Positions 50,932 to 59,510 of a stretch of 64,000 bases of DNA are shown one piece after another. Location: contig NZ_JAMXMY010000015.1 of NCBI RefSeq assembly GCF_024055795.1, positions 124,001 to 188,000 of the forward strand, in the 5' to 3' direction. The DNA comes from Actinoallomurus purpureus. Lineage in GTDB: Bacteria > Actinomycetota > Actinomycetes > Streptosporangiales > Streptosporangiaceae. The notes under the pieces were generated by a model. That model was not told the origin of the DNA. It was given only the letters and a program-made list of their open reading frames with translations, and did no database searches. The position numbers and the translations under genes were made by a program. Every line of letters starts with the position of its first letter. The first letter of the stretch is position 1.

Positions 50932-52161
50932 CTAGCGGACCGGCAATCCTGTGATCGTGCGGCCGATGACGAGGCGCTGGATCTCCGACGTGCCCTCGAA
51001 GATGGTGAAGATCTTGCTGTCGCGGTGCCAGCGTTCGACCGGGTACTCGCGGGTGTAGCCGTTGCCGCCGAGGATCTGGATGGCGTCCTCGGTGACGCGT
51101 ACGGCGGTCTCGCCGGCGTGCAGCTTGGCCATCGAGCCCTCGGCGCTGGAGAACTCCTTGCCGTTGCGCCCCATCCACGCGGCGCGCCAGACGAGGAGGC
51201 GGGAGGCGTCGATCTGGGTCTTCATGTCGGCCAGCTTGAAGGCGATGGCCTGGAAGTCACCGATCTTCTTGCCGAACTGCTCGCGCTCGCGGGCGTAGTC
51301 GCGCGCGTACTCGTACGCGGCGCGTGCGATGCCGACCGCCATGGCGCCGACCGTCGGGCGGGACGCCTCGAAGGTGCGCAGGGCGGCCTGGCCGGCGGCG
51401 CGCTTGCCCTCGCGGACGCGGGCGAGCCGCTCGTCGAGCTTCTCCTTGCCCCCGACGAGGCAGGAGCCCGGGACGCGGACGTTGTCGAGGATCACCTCGG
51501 CGGTGTGGGAGGCCCGGATGCCGTGCTTCTTGAACTTCTGTCCCTGGGACAGGCCGGGCGTGCCGGGCGGCACGATGAAGTTGGCCTGACCGCGGGTGCC
51601 GAGTTCGGGGTCGACGGAGGCGACGATGACGTGGACGTTGGCGATGCCGCCGTTGGTGGCCCAGGTCTTGGTGCCGTTGATGACCCACTCGTCCTTGGCC
51701 TCGTCGTACGCCGCGCGGGTGCGGATCGAGCCGACGTCGGAGCCGGCGTCGGGCTCGGAGGCGCAGAACGCGCCGAGCTTGATGTCGTCTTCGGTGCCGA
51801 ACATCTGCGGGATCCACTCGCCGATCTGCTCGGGCAGCCCGGTGGCGGCGACGGACACGGCCGCCAGTCCCGAGCCGACGAGTGACAGGCCGATGCCGCC
51901 GTCGCCCCAGAACAGCTCCTCGAACGCGACCGGGATGCCGAGCCCGGACGGCTCCATCCACTGCCCGGCGAAGAAGTCGAGGGAGTACAGCCCGATCTTG
52001 GCCGCCTCCTGCAGGATCGGCCAGGGGGTCTCCTCCCGCTCGTCCCATTCCTGGCCGGCGGGCCGGATGACGTCTCTGGCGAACTCGTGCACCCACTCCT
52101 GCACCGCCTGAACGTCCTCGTTCAGCCCGAGCGAGAAGGGCGAGGGGCCGTCGTCCGACAT
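50932..52161 (-). CDS. Acyl-CoA dehydrogenase
   Basis: 409 residues from ATG 52161 (GGAGG upstream; a start at 52176 adds five). All three ACAD domains are present: N-terminal helical (LGLNEDVQAVQEWVHEFARD), middle beta with GAFCASEPDAGSDVGSIRT and TWATNGGIANV, and C-terminal helical with AREREQFGKKIGDFQAIAFK, AIQILGGNGYTREYPVERWHRD and FTIFEGTSEIQRL, where Glu of FEGT is the usual catalytic base region. It oxidises acyl-CoA thioesters to 2-enoyl-CoA with FAD. Its last ~30 codons are duplicated at 24607. Stand-alone, divergent from the Mce gene. Confidence 0.93.
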   Translation of the reverse strand: MSDDGPSPFSLGLNEDVQAVQEWVHEFARDVIRPAGQEWDEREETPWPILQEAAKIGLYSLDFFAGQWMEPSGLGIPVAFEELFWGDGGIGLSLVGSGLAAVSVAATGLPEQIGEWIPQMFGTEDDIKLGAFCASEPDAGSDVGSIRTRAAYDEAKDEWVINGTKTWATNGGIANVHVIVASVDPELGTRGQANFIVPPGTPGLSQGQKFKKHGIRASHTAEVILDNVRVPGSCLVGGKEKLDERLARVREGKRAAGQAALRTFEASRPTVGAMAVGIARAAYEYARDYAREREQFGKKIGDFQAIAFKLADMKTQIDASRLLVWRAAWMGRNGKEFSSAEGSMAKLHAGETAVRVTEDAIQILGGNGYTREYPVERWHRDSKIFTIFEGTSEIQRLVIGRTITGLPVR

Positions 52162-52413
52162 GGTTCCTCCGTTCACGGCCGGCCAGGGCGGCGGGCAGCG
52201 CTATTGGACCGACTGTCCCGCTCACCCTAGCGGCCGGGGTGCTACCGTCGGTAACAGGGTGGCGAGTGTCACAATAAGGCCTGAAGAGATTTGACTCGGT
52301 GCGGCGAGAGTCACGAGGCTGTAACAAGCGGTACCCCCCGCACGAGGTAAGAGATAACTTATTGCCGAATCCGCCCCTCGTGGCCCTGGCCGCCCCGAAG
52401 AACGGGAGTCTGA

Positions 52414-53700
52414 GTGGGTCTGCCCGGTTCCCCCCGCCGTCGGGATTCCCGCCCCACCCGCGTGCTGGTGTTCGGCGCGGCCGTCCTGGCCGTCGTGCTG
52501 GTCGCCGCCCTCGCCGCCGTCTTCTGGCCCGACGGCGAGCAGACACGTGTCACCGCCTACTTCGAGCGCGCCACGGGCGTCTACCGCGGCACCGAGGTCC
52601 GCGTGCTCGGTGTGAAGGTCGGCAAGGTCACGCGCGTCACTCCCAAGGGCAACATGGTCGAGGTCGCGATGGCGTTCGACGCCAAGCGCAAGATCCCCGC
52701 GAACGCCCAGGCGGTGATCATCGTCCCGTCCCTGGTGGCCGACCGCTACATCCAGTTCACGCCGGTGTACCGGGGCGGCGTGGCGCTCCGGAACGGCGCC
52801 ACCCTGCCGCTGTCCAGCACGGCCGTCCCGGTGGAGCTGGACGACGCCAACGCCTCGGTCAACGAGCTGGCCAAGGCCCTCGGCCCGCAGGGCGCCAACG
52901 CCAAGGGCGCGCTGTCGCGGCTGCTGAAGTCCAGCGCGCAGACCCTCGACGGGCAGGGCGAGAACTTCAAGCAGACCCTCCAGGACCTGTCAGAGGTCAG
53001 CCGGATTCTCGCCGACAACCGTGGCGACGCCAGCCAGACCGTGCGCAACCTGGCGAAGATCACTCAGGCGATGGCGGCGAGCGACCGGCAGATCCGGACG
53101 TTCTCGGAGAACCTCGCCGCCGTCTCCGGCACGCTCAACGCGGAGCGGACCGAGCTGCGGGCGGCACTGAAGAGCCTGACGGTCGCGCTGCAGGAGGTCT
53201 CGGCATTCGTCAAGGAGAACAAGACGCAGATCGCCGCGAACGTCCAGGGGCTCGCCCAGGTGACCGGCATCCTCGTCAAGGAGAAGCAGGCGCTGCAGCA
53301 GTTCCTGGACAAGGCCCCCGTCGCGGCCACCAACGCCATGCAGGTCTACGACTACCAGGACGGCACGCTGCACTCCCGGCTCAACCTGATGCAGTCGCAG
53401 AACATCGCCATGTGGCTGTGCTCGCTGGCGTACTCCCTCGGCGCTCCGCCCAAGCAGTGCGAGACGCTGCTCAAGCCGCTCAACGCCCTGGGCACGCCGC
53501 TCAGCAAGATCGGCCTGGACCTGTCGGGACTGACCGCGGCCACGACGCACTACGACGTGCAGCCACCACCGCCGGACGCCTACGGCAGCGGCTCCGCCCC
53601 CGCGTCGACGAAGGGCAAGACGACCAAGAAGACGACGCAGCCGGGGGCCAACCCCGACCCGACCTTCGGCGGGATCCTGGCACCTCCGTCGACCGGCTGA
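52414..53700 (+). CDS. Orphan MCE (MlaD-type) family protein
   Basis: 428 residues from GTG 52414 (GGGAG upstream). One N-terminal membrane helix at about 16-37 (VLVFGAAVLAVVLVAALAAV) is followed by the MCE domain (ATGVYRGTEVRVLGVKVGKV, VADRYIQFTPVYRGG), a long helical tail (residues 130-310) and a Pro/Lys-rich end. Mce proteins form extracellular lipid-transport tubes as hexamers encoded by six-gene operons with YrbE permeases. Here the gene is single, so a homo-oligomer or partnership with distant genes is likely. Confidence 0.92.
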   Translation: MGLPGSPRRRDSRPTRVLVFGAAVLAVVLVAALAAVFWPDGEQTRVTAYFERATGVYRGTEVRVLGVKVGKVTRVTPKGNMVEVAMAFDAKRKIPANAQAVIIVPSLVADRYIQFTPVYRGGVALRNGATLPLSSTAVPVELDDANASVNELAKALGPQGANAKGALSRLLKSSAQTLDGQGENFKQTLQDLSEVSRILADNRGDASQTVRNLAKITQAMAASDRQIRTFSENLAAVSGTLNAERTELRAALKSLTVALQEVSAFVKENKTQIAANVQGLAQVTGILVKEKQALQQFLDKAPVAATNAMQVYDYQDGTLHSRLNLMQSQNIAMWLCSLAYSLGAPPKQCETLLKPLNALGTPLSKIGLDLSGLTAATTHYDVQPPPPDAYGSGSAPASTKGKTTKKTTQPGANPDPTFGGILAPPSTG

Positions 53701-53827
53701 GCCCTCCGCGACTCGCGCGACCCTCGCGACCGCGCAACCCTCGCGACCGGCCGAGCCTCTCTCAAGCTCCGGCGACCGGTCGGACGCGCCCCCGCCCGGC
53801 GACCCCGAGTGAGCCGTAGGGCGCGGC

Positions 53828-54793
53828 TCAGGCGGCCGAGTCGCTGTAGGCGTGGACCTCCACCATCGGCGGGCGTTCCCCGACCGAGACGTCGCGGACC
53901 CGTGCCTGGTGGCCGTCGCCGTCCCGGCGGAACTGCGTCAGCATGGTCGACGGCGGCTCAAGCGGGACGATCCTGCCCTGCCGGTCGAGCCGGGACCACG
54001 CGGTCTGCATGATCTGACCGGCCATGCCGCCGAGGGCCTCGGACGACTGGTGGCTGTGCTCGCGGGTGCCGAGGTCGACCTGGACCATCGCGTCCAGGCC
54101 CGCGACCTCGAGCACGTCGATGAGGAGGCCGAGCTCGACGCCGTACCCGGTGACGAACGGGACGCGTTCGAGGAGGGCGCGCCGGCCGGCGTACTCACCG
54201 CCCAGCGGCTGGACGAACCCGGCGAGGAGCGGCCAGTGCATGTTGATCAGCGGGCGGGCGACCAGCTCGGTCACCCGGCCGCCGCCGCTCGGGACGGAGA
54301 CGCCGCCGGTGTTCAGCGGGCGGTCGTAGCAGGCCTTGACGTACTCGACGGACGGGTCGGTGAGCAGCGGGCCGAGCAGCCCGGTGACGAACGACGACGA
54401 GAAGTTGCGGAGGTCCGCGTCGACGAACACCACGACGTCGCCGCGGGCGACGTGCAGCGACTTCCACAGCGCCTCGCCCTTGCCGGTCAGCGGCGGCAGG
54501 TCGGGCAGCACCGCGTCCTGGGCGACGACGCGCGCGCCGGCGGCGGCGGCGACCTCGGCCGTGTCATCGACGGAACGGGAGTCGATGACGAGGATCTCGT
54601 CGACGAGCGGGGCGCGCTCGACGAGGTCTCGCCGTATCGTCGCGACGATCTCACCGACCGTCTCGCGTTCGTTCCGGGCAGGCAGCACGACGCTCACCGT
54701 CGTCTCGCCCTTGGCGGCCAAGAGCCGGTCCACCGGCCAGTCCGCCGCGGAGCTCATGCGGTTGCGCAGCCACGCCTGTACCTGGGGCAGCAC
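53828..54793 (-). CDS. gpgS: Glucosyl-3-phosphoglycerate synthase
   Basis: 321 residues. GT-A glycosyltransferase of family GT81: N-terminal VSVVLPARNERETVGEIVAT (nucleotide-sugar binding), metal site VDADLRN (Asp125/Asp127), PLTGKGEALWKSL, and the NMHWPLLAGFVQPLGGEYAG acceptor-side motif typical of GpgS. It transfers glucose from UDP/GDP-glucose to 3-phosphoglycerate, first step toward glucosylglycerate and methylglucose lipopolysaccharide. Length matches mycobacterial GpgS. Convergent with the Mce gene. Confidence 0.95.
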   Translation of the reverse strand: MLPQVQAWLRNRMSSAADWPVDRLLAAKGETTVSVVLPARNERETVGEIVATIRRDLVERAPLVDEILVIDSRSVDDTAEVAAAAGARVVAQDAVLPDLPPLTGKGEALWKSLHVARGDVVVFVDADLRNFSSSFVTGLLGPLLTDPSVEYVKACYDRPLNTGGVSVPSGGGRVTELVARPLINMHWPLLAGFVQPLGGEYAGRRALLERVPFVTGYGVELGLLIDVLEVAGLDAMVQVDLGTREHSHQSSEALGGMAGQIMQTAWSRLDRQGRIVPLEPPSTMLTQFRRDGDGHQARVRDVSVGERPPMVEVHAYSDSAA

Positions 54794-54899
54794 CTGATCG
54801 TCCCCTCTCCTGCGTCAGCACTCCGGCCTATTGACACCCGTCCGGGTTTCACCATCGTTTCGGCGGCATCACAGCCAGGGGAAACATGGTGCCACCGGG

Positions 54900-56396
54900 T
54901 CACGCGTCGGCGTGCTGCTCCAGAAACGCGTACACGTCGGACTCGTCCACTCCGGGGAACGCGCCCGGCGGCAGGACCGCCAGGACGTGCGAGTGGGCGC
55001 GCGCCGACGGCCAGGCGTGGCCCTCCCACCGGCGGGCCAGCTCGGCCGGGGGCCGCTGGCAGCAGTCGCCGTCCGGGCACGCCGACCTGACCCGGCGGTT
55101 CGTCTCCCGGCCGCGGAACCACCGGGAGTGCTCGAAGGGCACGCCGAGCGTGATGGCGAAGTCCCGGTCGTGGCTGGGGTCGATGTGCGACAGGCACCAG
55201 TACGTTCCGGTGGGGGTGTCGGTGTACTGGTAGTAGACCGAGAACCGGTCGGCGGCGGCGAAGACCCGTCGCCCGGCCCACTGGCGGCACATCCGCTGTC
55301 CCTCGATCGCGCCGTGCTCGTCGGCGGGGAAGATCAGGCCGTCATTGGCGTACGCCTTGTAGATGGTGCCGCTCTCGTCGTTCTTGGTGAAGTGCACCGG
55401 CAGGTCGAGATGGTGGGTCACGAGGTTGGTGAACCGGTGCGCGGCCATCTCGTACGAGACGGAGAACACGTCGCACAGGTCCTCGATGGACAGCTCCCGA
55501 TCCGCCTTGGCCTCCTGGAGGTACGGCACGACCGTCCGCTCGGGCAGGAGGCTCGCGGCGGCGTAGTAGTTCGCCTCCACCCGCTGCCGGAGGAAGTCGG
55601 CGAAGTCCTTGGGCACCGCGTGCTCGAGGGCGATGTGGCCGAGCGTCTGCAGCAGGATCGTACGCGGCGTGTGCATGCCGAGCTGCTCGCGCTCCAGGTA
55701 GATCCGGCGGTTGCGCAGGTCGGTGACCGAACGCACCGAGCGCGGCAGGTCCTGGACGTACCGCAGGGTGAAGCCGAAGTGGGTGACGAGCGACAGCAGC
55801 ATGCCCTGCGACAACGCGCCGCCGCGGTAGCCGGCCGCCTCCAGGGACTTGGCGGCGACCTGCTCGATCTCGCCGAAGTAGTTGCCGCGCTCGTGCATCT
55901 GGCGGCGCAGTTCGGCGTTGGCCTTGCGGGCGTCCTCCGGGCTGGCGGTCGGCTTCGTCCGGCCCCGCTTGACCTCTTCGTACATGGCGAGGAGGTGCTC
56001 GAGGACGTCATTGGGCACCCGCTTGCCGACCTTGAGGTGGGGCAGGCCGAGCGCACGGTAGACGGGGTCGCGCTGGGCCTCCTCCAGGGCGATCTCCAGC
56101 TGGGCGCGCCGATTCGGCGGCTGCTTGCGGAGAAGCTCCTCGACGGGAACCTCGAGCGCCGAGGCGAGCGCCTGGAGCAGGGACAGCTTCGGTTCGCGCC
56201 GCCCGTTCTCCAGCAGGGAGAGCTGGGATGGTGCCCGCCCGACGCGTTCTCCCAGCTCAGAGAGGGTGTAGCCACGTGCACGCCGGAGGTGCCGAAGCCG
56301 TTGGCCGAACGTCACGAGGTCTAGACCATTCGTCAAGTTCAGCGCTTCTTCTTTTTGAAAGCCCGTCACGGCTTCATAATAGCGAAACTTATGCAC
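54900..56396 (-). CDS. ramB: RamB-like short-chain fatty acyl transcriptional regulator
   Basis: 498 residues from 56396; GTG 56369 is a shorter alternative. XRE helix-turn-helix at about 28-82 ([20 protein letters not shown]), an IrrE-like middle ([16 protein letters not shown]) and the ScfR-type C-terminal domain with conserved Cys ([34 protein letters not shown]). RamB controls acetate and glyoxylate genes in Corynebacterium and Mycobacterium, including isocitrate lyase. Here it is divergent from aceA with a 91-base gap, the expected regulator-target arrangement. Confidence 0.92.
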   Translation of the reverse strand: MHKFRYYEAVTGFQKEEALNLTNGLDLVTFGQRLRHLRRARGYTLSELGERVGRAPSQLSLLENGRREPKLSLLQALASALEVPVEELLRKQPPNRRAQLEIALEEAQRDPVYRALGLPHLKVGKRVPNDVLEHLLAMYEEVKRGRTKPTASPEDARKANAELRRQMHERGNYFGEIEQVAAKSLEAAGYRGGALSQGMLLSLVTHFGFTLRYVQDLPRSVRSVTDLRNRRIYLEREQLGMHTPRTILLQTLGHIALEHAVPKDFADFLRQRVEANYYAAASLLPERTVVPYLQEAKADRELSIEDLCDVFSVSYEMAAHRFTNLVTHHLDLPVHFTKNDESGTIYKAYANDGLIFPADEHGAIEGQRMCRQWAGRRVFAAADRFSVYYQYTDTPTGTYWCLSHIDPSHDRDFAITLGVPFEHSRWFRGRETNRRVRSACPDGDCCQRPPAELARRWEGHAWPSARAHSHVLAVLPPGAFPGVDESDVYAFLEQHADA

Positions 56397-56487
56397 TTCT
56401 TCTTGTTACTGGCTAGTTCACTTATCGGGTCTACGGCCAGAGAGTAGGACACAAGCACCCAGGGGACGACAGAGGAGGGCAGTATCC
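56397..56487. promoter_or_regulatory. ramB/aceA divergent promoter region
   Basis: AT-rich for this genome. ACTTATGCACTTC and TTCACTTATCGGG repeat the CTTAT word 37 bases apart and could be regulator contacts. RamB in other species recognises AAAGTTTGCAAA-type sites, which are not evident, so the operator is unproven. Confidence 0.45.
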
Positions 56488-57783
56488 ATGAGCAACCGTC
56501 GCCTCAAGGGAGCAGCCGAAGAGCTGCAACGTCAGTGGAAGACCGACCCTCGGTGGGCCGGCATCGAGCGGACCTACACCGCCGACGAGGTCATCCGCCT
56601 GCGCGGCTCGGTTCAGGAGGAGCACACGCTCGCCCGCCTCGGCGCTGAGCGCCTCTGGAAGCTGCTCCACGAAGGGGAGTACATCAACGCGCTCGGCGCG
56701 CTGACCGGGAACCAGGCCGTCCAGCAGGTGCGGGCGGGCCTCAAGGCGATCTACCTGTCCGGCTGGCAGGTGGCGGCCGACGCGAACCTCGGCGGGCACA
56801 CGTACCCCGACCAGAGCCTCTACCCGGCCAACTCGGTCCCCGCCGTCGTGCGCCGCATCAACAACGCGCTGCTGCGCGCCGACCAGATCACCTGGGCGGA
56901 GGGTGACGAGTCCGCCCCGCACTGGCTGGCGCCGATCGTCGCCGACGCCGAGGCGGGCTTCGGCGGAGTGCTGAACGCGTACGAGCTGATGAAGGGCATG
57001 ATCGCCGCCGGTGCGGCGGGTGTGCACTGGGAGGACCAGCTCGCGTCGGAGAAGAAGTGCGGTCACCTCGGCGGGAAGGTTCTCATCCCGACCGGCCAGC
57101 ACATCAAGACGCTGAACGCCGCCCGCCTGGCCGCCGATGTCGCGGGCGTCCCGTCACTGATCATCGCGCGGACCGACGCCCAGGCCGCGACGCTGCTGAC
57201 GAGCGACGTCGACGAGCGCGACCGGCGCTTCGTGACCGGCGACCGCACCGCCGAGGGCTTCTACCGTGTGCGCAACGGCCTCGAGGCGTGCATCGCCCGC
57301 GGCCTGGCGTACGCGCCGCACTCCGACCTGCTGTGGATGGAGACCGGCACGCCGGACCTGGAGGTGGCACGGCGCTTCGCCGAGGCGATCAAGGCGGAGT
57401 ACCCGGACCAGATGCTGGCCTACAACTGCTCGCCGTCGTTCAACTGGAAGCAGCACCTGGACGACTCCACGATCGCTAAGTTCCAGCGTGAGCTCGGCCA
57501 CATGGGCTACACGTTCCAGTTCATCACCCTGGCCGGCTTCCACTCGCTGAACTACTCGATGTTCCACCTCGCCAAGGGCTACGCCCAGGACGGCATGACG
57601 TCCTACGTCGAGCTGCAGGAGGCGGAGTTCGCCTCCGAGAGGGACGGCTACACCGCCACCAAGCACCAGCGCGAGGTCGGCACCGGTTACTTCGACCTGG
57701 TCAGCACGGCGATCGCGCCCGACTCCTCGACGGTGGCACTGAAGGGCTCCACCGAAGAGGAGCAGTTCGTCCCGGCCGACTGA
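56488..57783 (+). CDS. aceA: Isocitrate lyase
   Basis: 431 residues. Active-site KKCGHLGGK (residues 190-198) with catalytic Cys, preceded by [12 protein letters not shown] and followed by [20 protein letters not shown] and [19 protein letters not shown], the metal-binding region. Splits isocitrate into succinate and glyoxylate in the glyoxylate bypass during growth on acetate or fatty acids. Prokaryotic ~430-residue class. Start ATG 56488 has GAGGAGGG upstream. Followed by a strong terminator; controlled presumably by the divergent RamB-like protein. Confidence 0.97.
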   Translation: MSNRRLKGAAEELQRQWKTDPRWAGIERTYTADEVIRLRGSVQEEHTLARLGAERLWKLLHEGEYINALGALTGNQAVQQVRAGLKAIYLSGWQVAADANLGGHTYPDQSLYPANSVPAVVRRINNALLRADQITWAEGDESAPHWLAPIVADAEAGFGGVLNAYELMKGMIAAGAAGVHWEDQLASEKKCGHLGGKVLIPTGQHIKTLNAARLAADVAGVPSLIIARTDAQAATLLTSDVDERDRRFVTGDRTAEGFYRVRNGLEACIARGLAYAPHSDLLWMETGTPDLEVARRFAEAIKAEYPDQMLAYNCSPSFNWKQHLDDSTIAKFQRELGHMGYTFQFITLAGFHSLNYSMFHLAKGYAQDGMTSYVELQEAEFASERDGYTATKHQREVGTGYFDLVSTAIAPDSSTVALKGSTEEEQFVPAD

Positions 57784-57803
57784 GAACTACTGACTCCAGG
57801 TCG

Positions 57804-57841
57804 ACGCGGCGGCCCCCGGATGATTCCGGGGGCCGCCGCGT
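57804..57841 (+). terminator. aceA terminator
   Basis: A perfect 17-base-pair stem (57804-57820 with 57825-57841; GCGGCGGCCCCCGGA arm) with loop TGAT, 20 bases after the aceA stop. Followed by TGCGTTTATT, a weak T-run. Very stable. Confidence 0.88.
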
Positions 57842-57879
57842 GCGTTTATTCCGGCCCAATTCGGCCAATCCCGCAGCAG

Positions 57880-58149
57880 GCCGCCTCTGGCCGTGACTGG
57901 TCAGCTGCTTTAGAACGCTACCGGCGGCTGATCAAACGCATGCCCAAAGGCAAGGCCTTGGTCGCACTCGCCCGCTCCATCCTGACCATCATCTGGCACC
58001 TACTGTCCGACCCTGCCGCCCGCTACACCGACCTCGGCACCGATTTCTATGCCAGTCGCGTCGATACCAGCCGCAAGACCCGCAGCCTCATCCATCAACT
58101 CGACGCCCTCGGCCACAAGGTCACCCTCACCCCCGCCGAGACCGCCTGA
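57880..58149 (+). pseudogene. IS110-family transposase C-terminal fragment
   Basis: Reads RRLIKRMPKGKALVALARSI, then LTIIWHLLSDPAARYTDLG and KVTLTPAETA with a stop, the conserved end of IS110 (Transposase_20). The catalytic DEDD half is absent. Confidence 0.75.
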
Positions 58150-58246
58150 CCCAAACCACTCCCTGCCAGATCCCCGCACCGAGCTCACCGGTCGGGGCCC
58201 GCTGCCGCGCGCGTAGCCGAGGTCATGGTTATCCGATCAGCCTGAG

Positions 58247-58476
58247 TCAGCTGGTGATCTCGTAGCCGGCGCAGTCTCCGGCCACGTACCGCAATCGGGC
58301 GAGTCGCCGCAGATCCGGAGCGGGCCGGTCCTGGTCGCGGTCGACGAACAGCCAGCGGACGCCGTACGTGACGCGTAGGCGTCGCACCGTTTCGGACGAT
58401 GGATGGTTGAAGGCCGCCTCGTTGTCGGCAAGTCGCCGTCGATCCCAGAAGGGTACTGAATCGTCGGGTATTCCCC
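58247..58476 (-). pseudogene. Duplicated C-terminal tail of the membrane protein at 59505
   Basis: PDDSVPFWDRRRLADNEAAF, HPSSETVRRLR, YGVRWLFVDRDQDRPAP and CAGYEITS align along their length with the last ~75 residues of the 59505-61793 product. The rest of the gene is missing. Confidence 0.75.
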
Positions 58477-58479
58477 GTT

Positions 58480-58890
58480 TCGCCGCCTTCGTTGCCGCCG
58501 GGCAACCTGGTAAAGCCATTGTGAGCGATGCCGCCTGGGGACTGGGCCAGTGCGTCGCGACGCTCGGCGTGCTGTCGGTCACCGCAAAACTCACTTGGGT
58601 GTTTCTGGCCTGGGGCATCGGTGGACTCATCGCCACCGGTATCGCGATCGGCCAGGTCGGCGTACTGCCGCGCATCCTGTCCGCGGCCGACTGGCTTCGG
58701 GAGTATGGTGACCTGTCCCGTCCGTACCTGGTCGAGGGCGTGGTGCTCACCGTCTGCGGGTACACAAAGAACGACCTTGCGGAAAGAGTATCCGTCGAGA
58801 CGATGGCGGTCGGCGAGGCGAACGGATCGGTGACGATGTACCTGGCGAAGGGCATCGGGCACCATTCCACCGACACTGCTCATCGAATAC
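58480..58890 (+). pseudogene. Internal fragment of a polysaccharide flippase-like membrane protein
   Basis: Plus strand reads FVAAGQPGKAIVSDAAWGLG, two hydrophobic stretches (VFLAWGIGGLIATGIAIGQV) and LREYGDLSRPYLVEGVVLTV, resembling actinobacterial Wzx/oligosaccharide flippase middles. No start or proper end; it overlaps the duplicated tail on the other strand at its left. Confidence 0.5.
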
Positions 58891-58920
58891 AGCCCGGCCG
58901 GGTTGTTGAACTGCAGTTTC

Positions 58921-59103
58921 TCACCAGACGAGTTTCTCGATCTCATCTTTGGCAACTACCGCCATGTGTTCCTTATCAATAAGCTGACATTCCGTGCCTG
59001 CCGAAAGCAAGAGATCCTGCGCCTCGGCATCAGAGAAGGCCTCGGCGCAAACCTTCTGGCGCTCAACAACGACGACCACCTGGCGATCGCCGACGTTGCA
59101 TCC
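58921..59103 (-). pseudogene. Unidentified coding fragment
   Basis: Minus strand reads NVGDRQVVVVVERQKVCAEA then FSDAEAQDLLLSAGTECQLI and DEIEKLVW before a stop. Amino-acid composition is protein-like, but a competing plus-strand frame covers the same bases. Family unknown. Confidence 0.3.
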
Positions 59104-59141
59104 CACCAGAAGGCACATCGCGCTTAGTACTGCAACGGCAC

Positions 59142-59510
59142 TCAAGTGGGTGGGTATCCGCGTCGTTTGTAGTGGCTGAGGCGGGCCTGGTGCTGGCGTC
59201 TGCGGCGCCAGATGGACCAGGACCATACGTGTTCGGCGGTATGGGTGGATCGCAGAGCCAAGTTGATCAACAGGCGGCGGATTTCCGGTAGCGTGAAGTT
59301 GATCACGCCTGTCTCAGCGGTGCCAGCGCCCCTTTTGTGGCCAGGGATCGGGCCACCGCCAGCCAGGCGTGGGCGAGCATCGACAAGGTGATGTGGGCCC
59401 GCCAGGCCCGCCAAGTACGGACCTGATATGTGGCGGGTGGCCAGTACGTGTGCCGCGTCGTGGGTTTCCAGTTGACCTGGCCGTAGGCCTCGTCGGCGGT
59501 GGCGTCAGTT
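59142..59510 (-). pseudogene. IS701/IS4-like transposase C-terminal remnant
   Basis: One frame reads TYQVRTWRAWRAHITLSMLA and HAWLAVARSLATKGALAP; after a shift another reads GVINFTLPEIRRLLINLALR and HVWSWSIWRRRRQHQARLSH, YKRRGYPPT, stop. Together they are the usual end of IS701-type transposases. TTAGTACTGCAACGGC immediately beyond the stop is the IS end. Confidence 0.75.
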
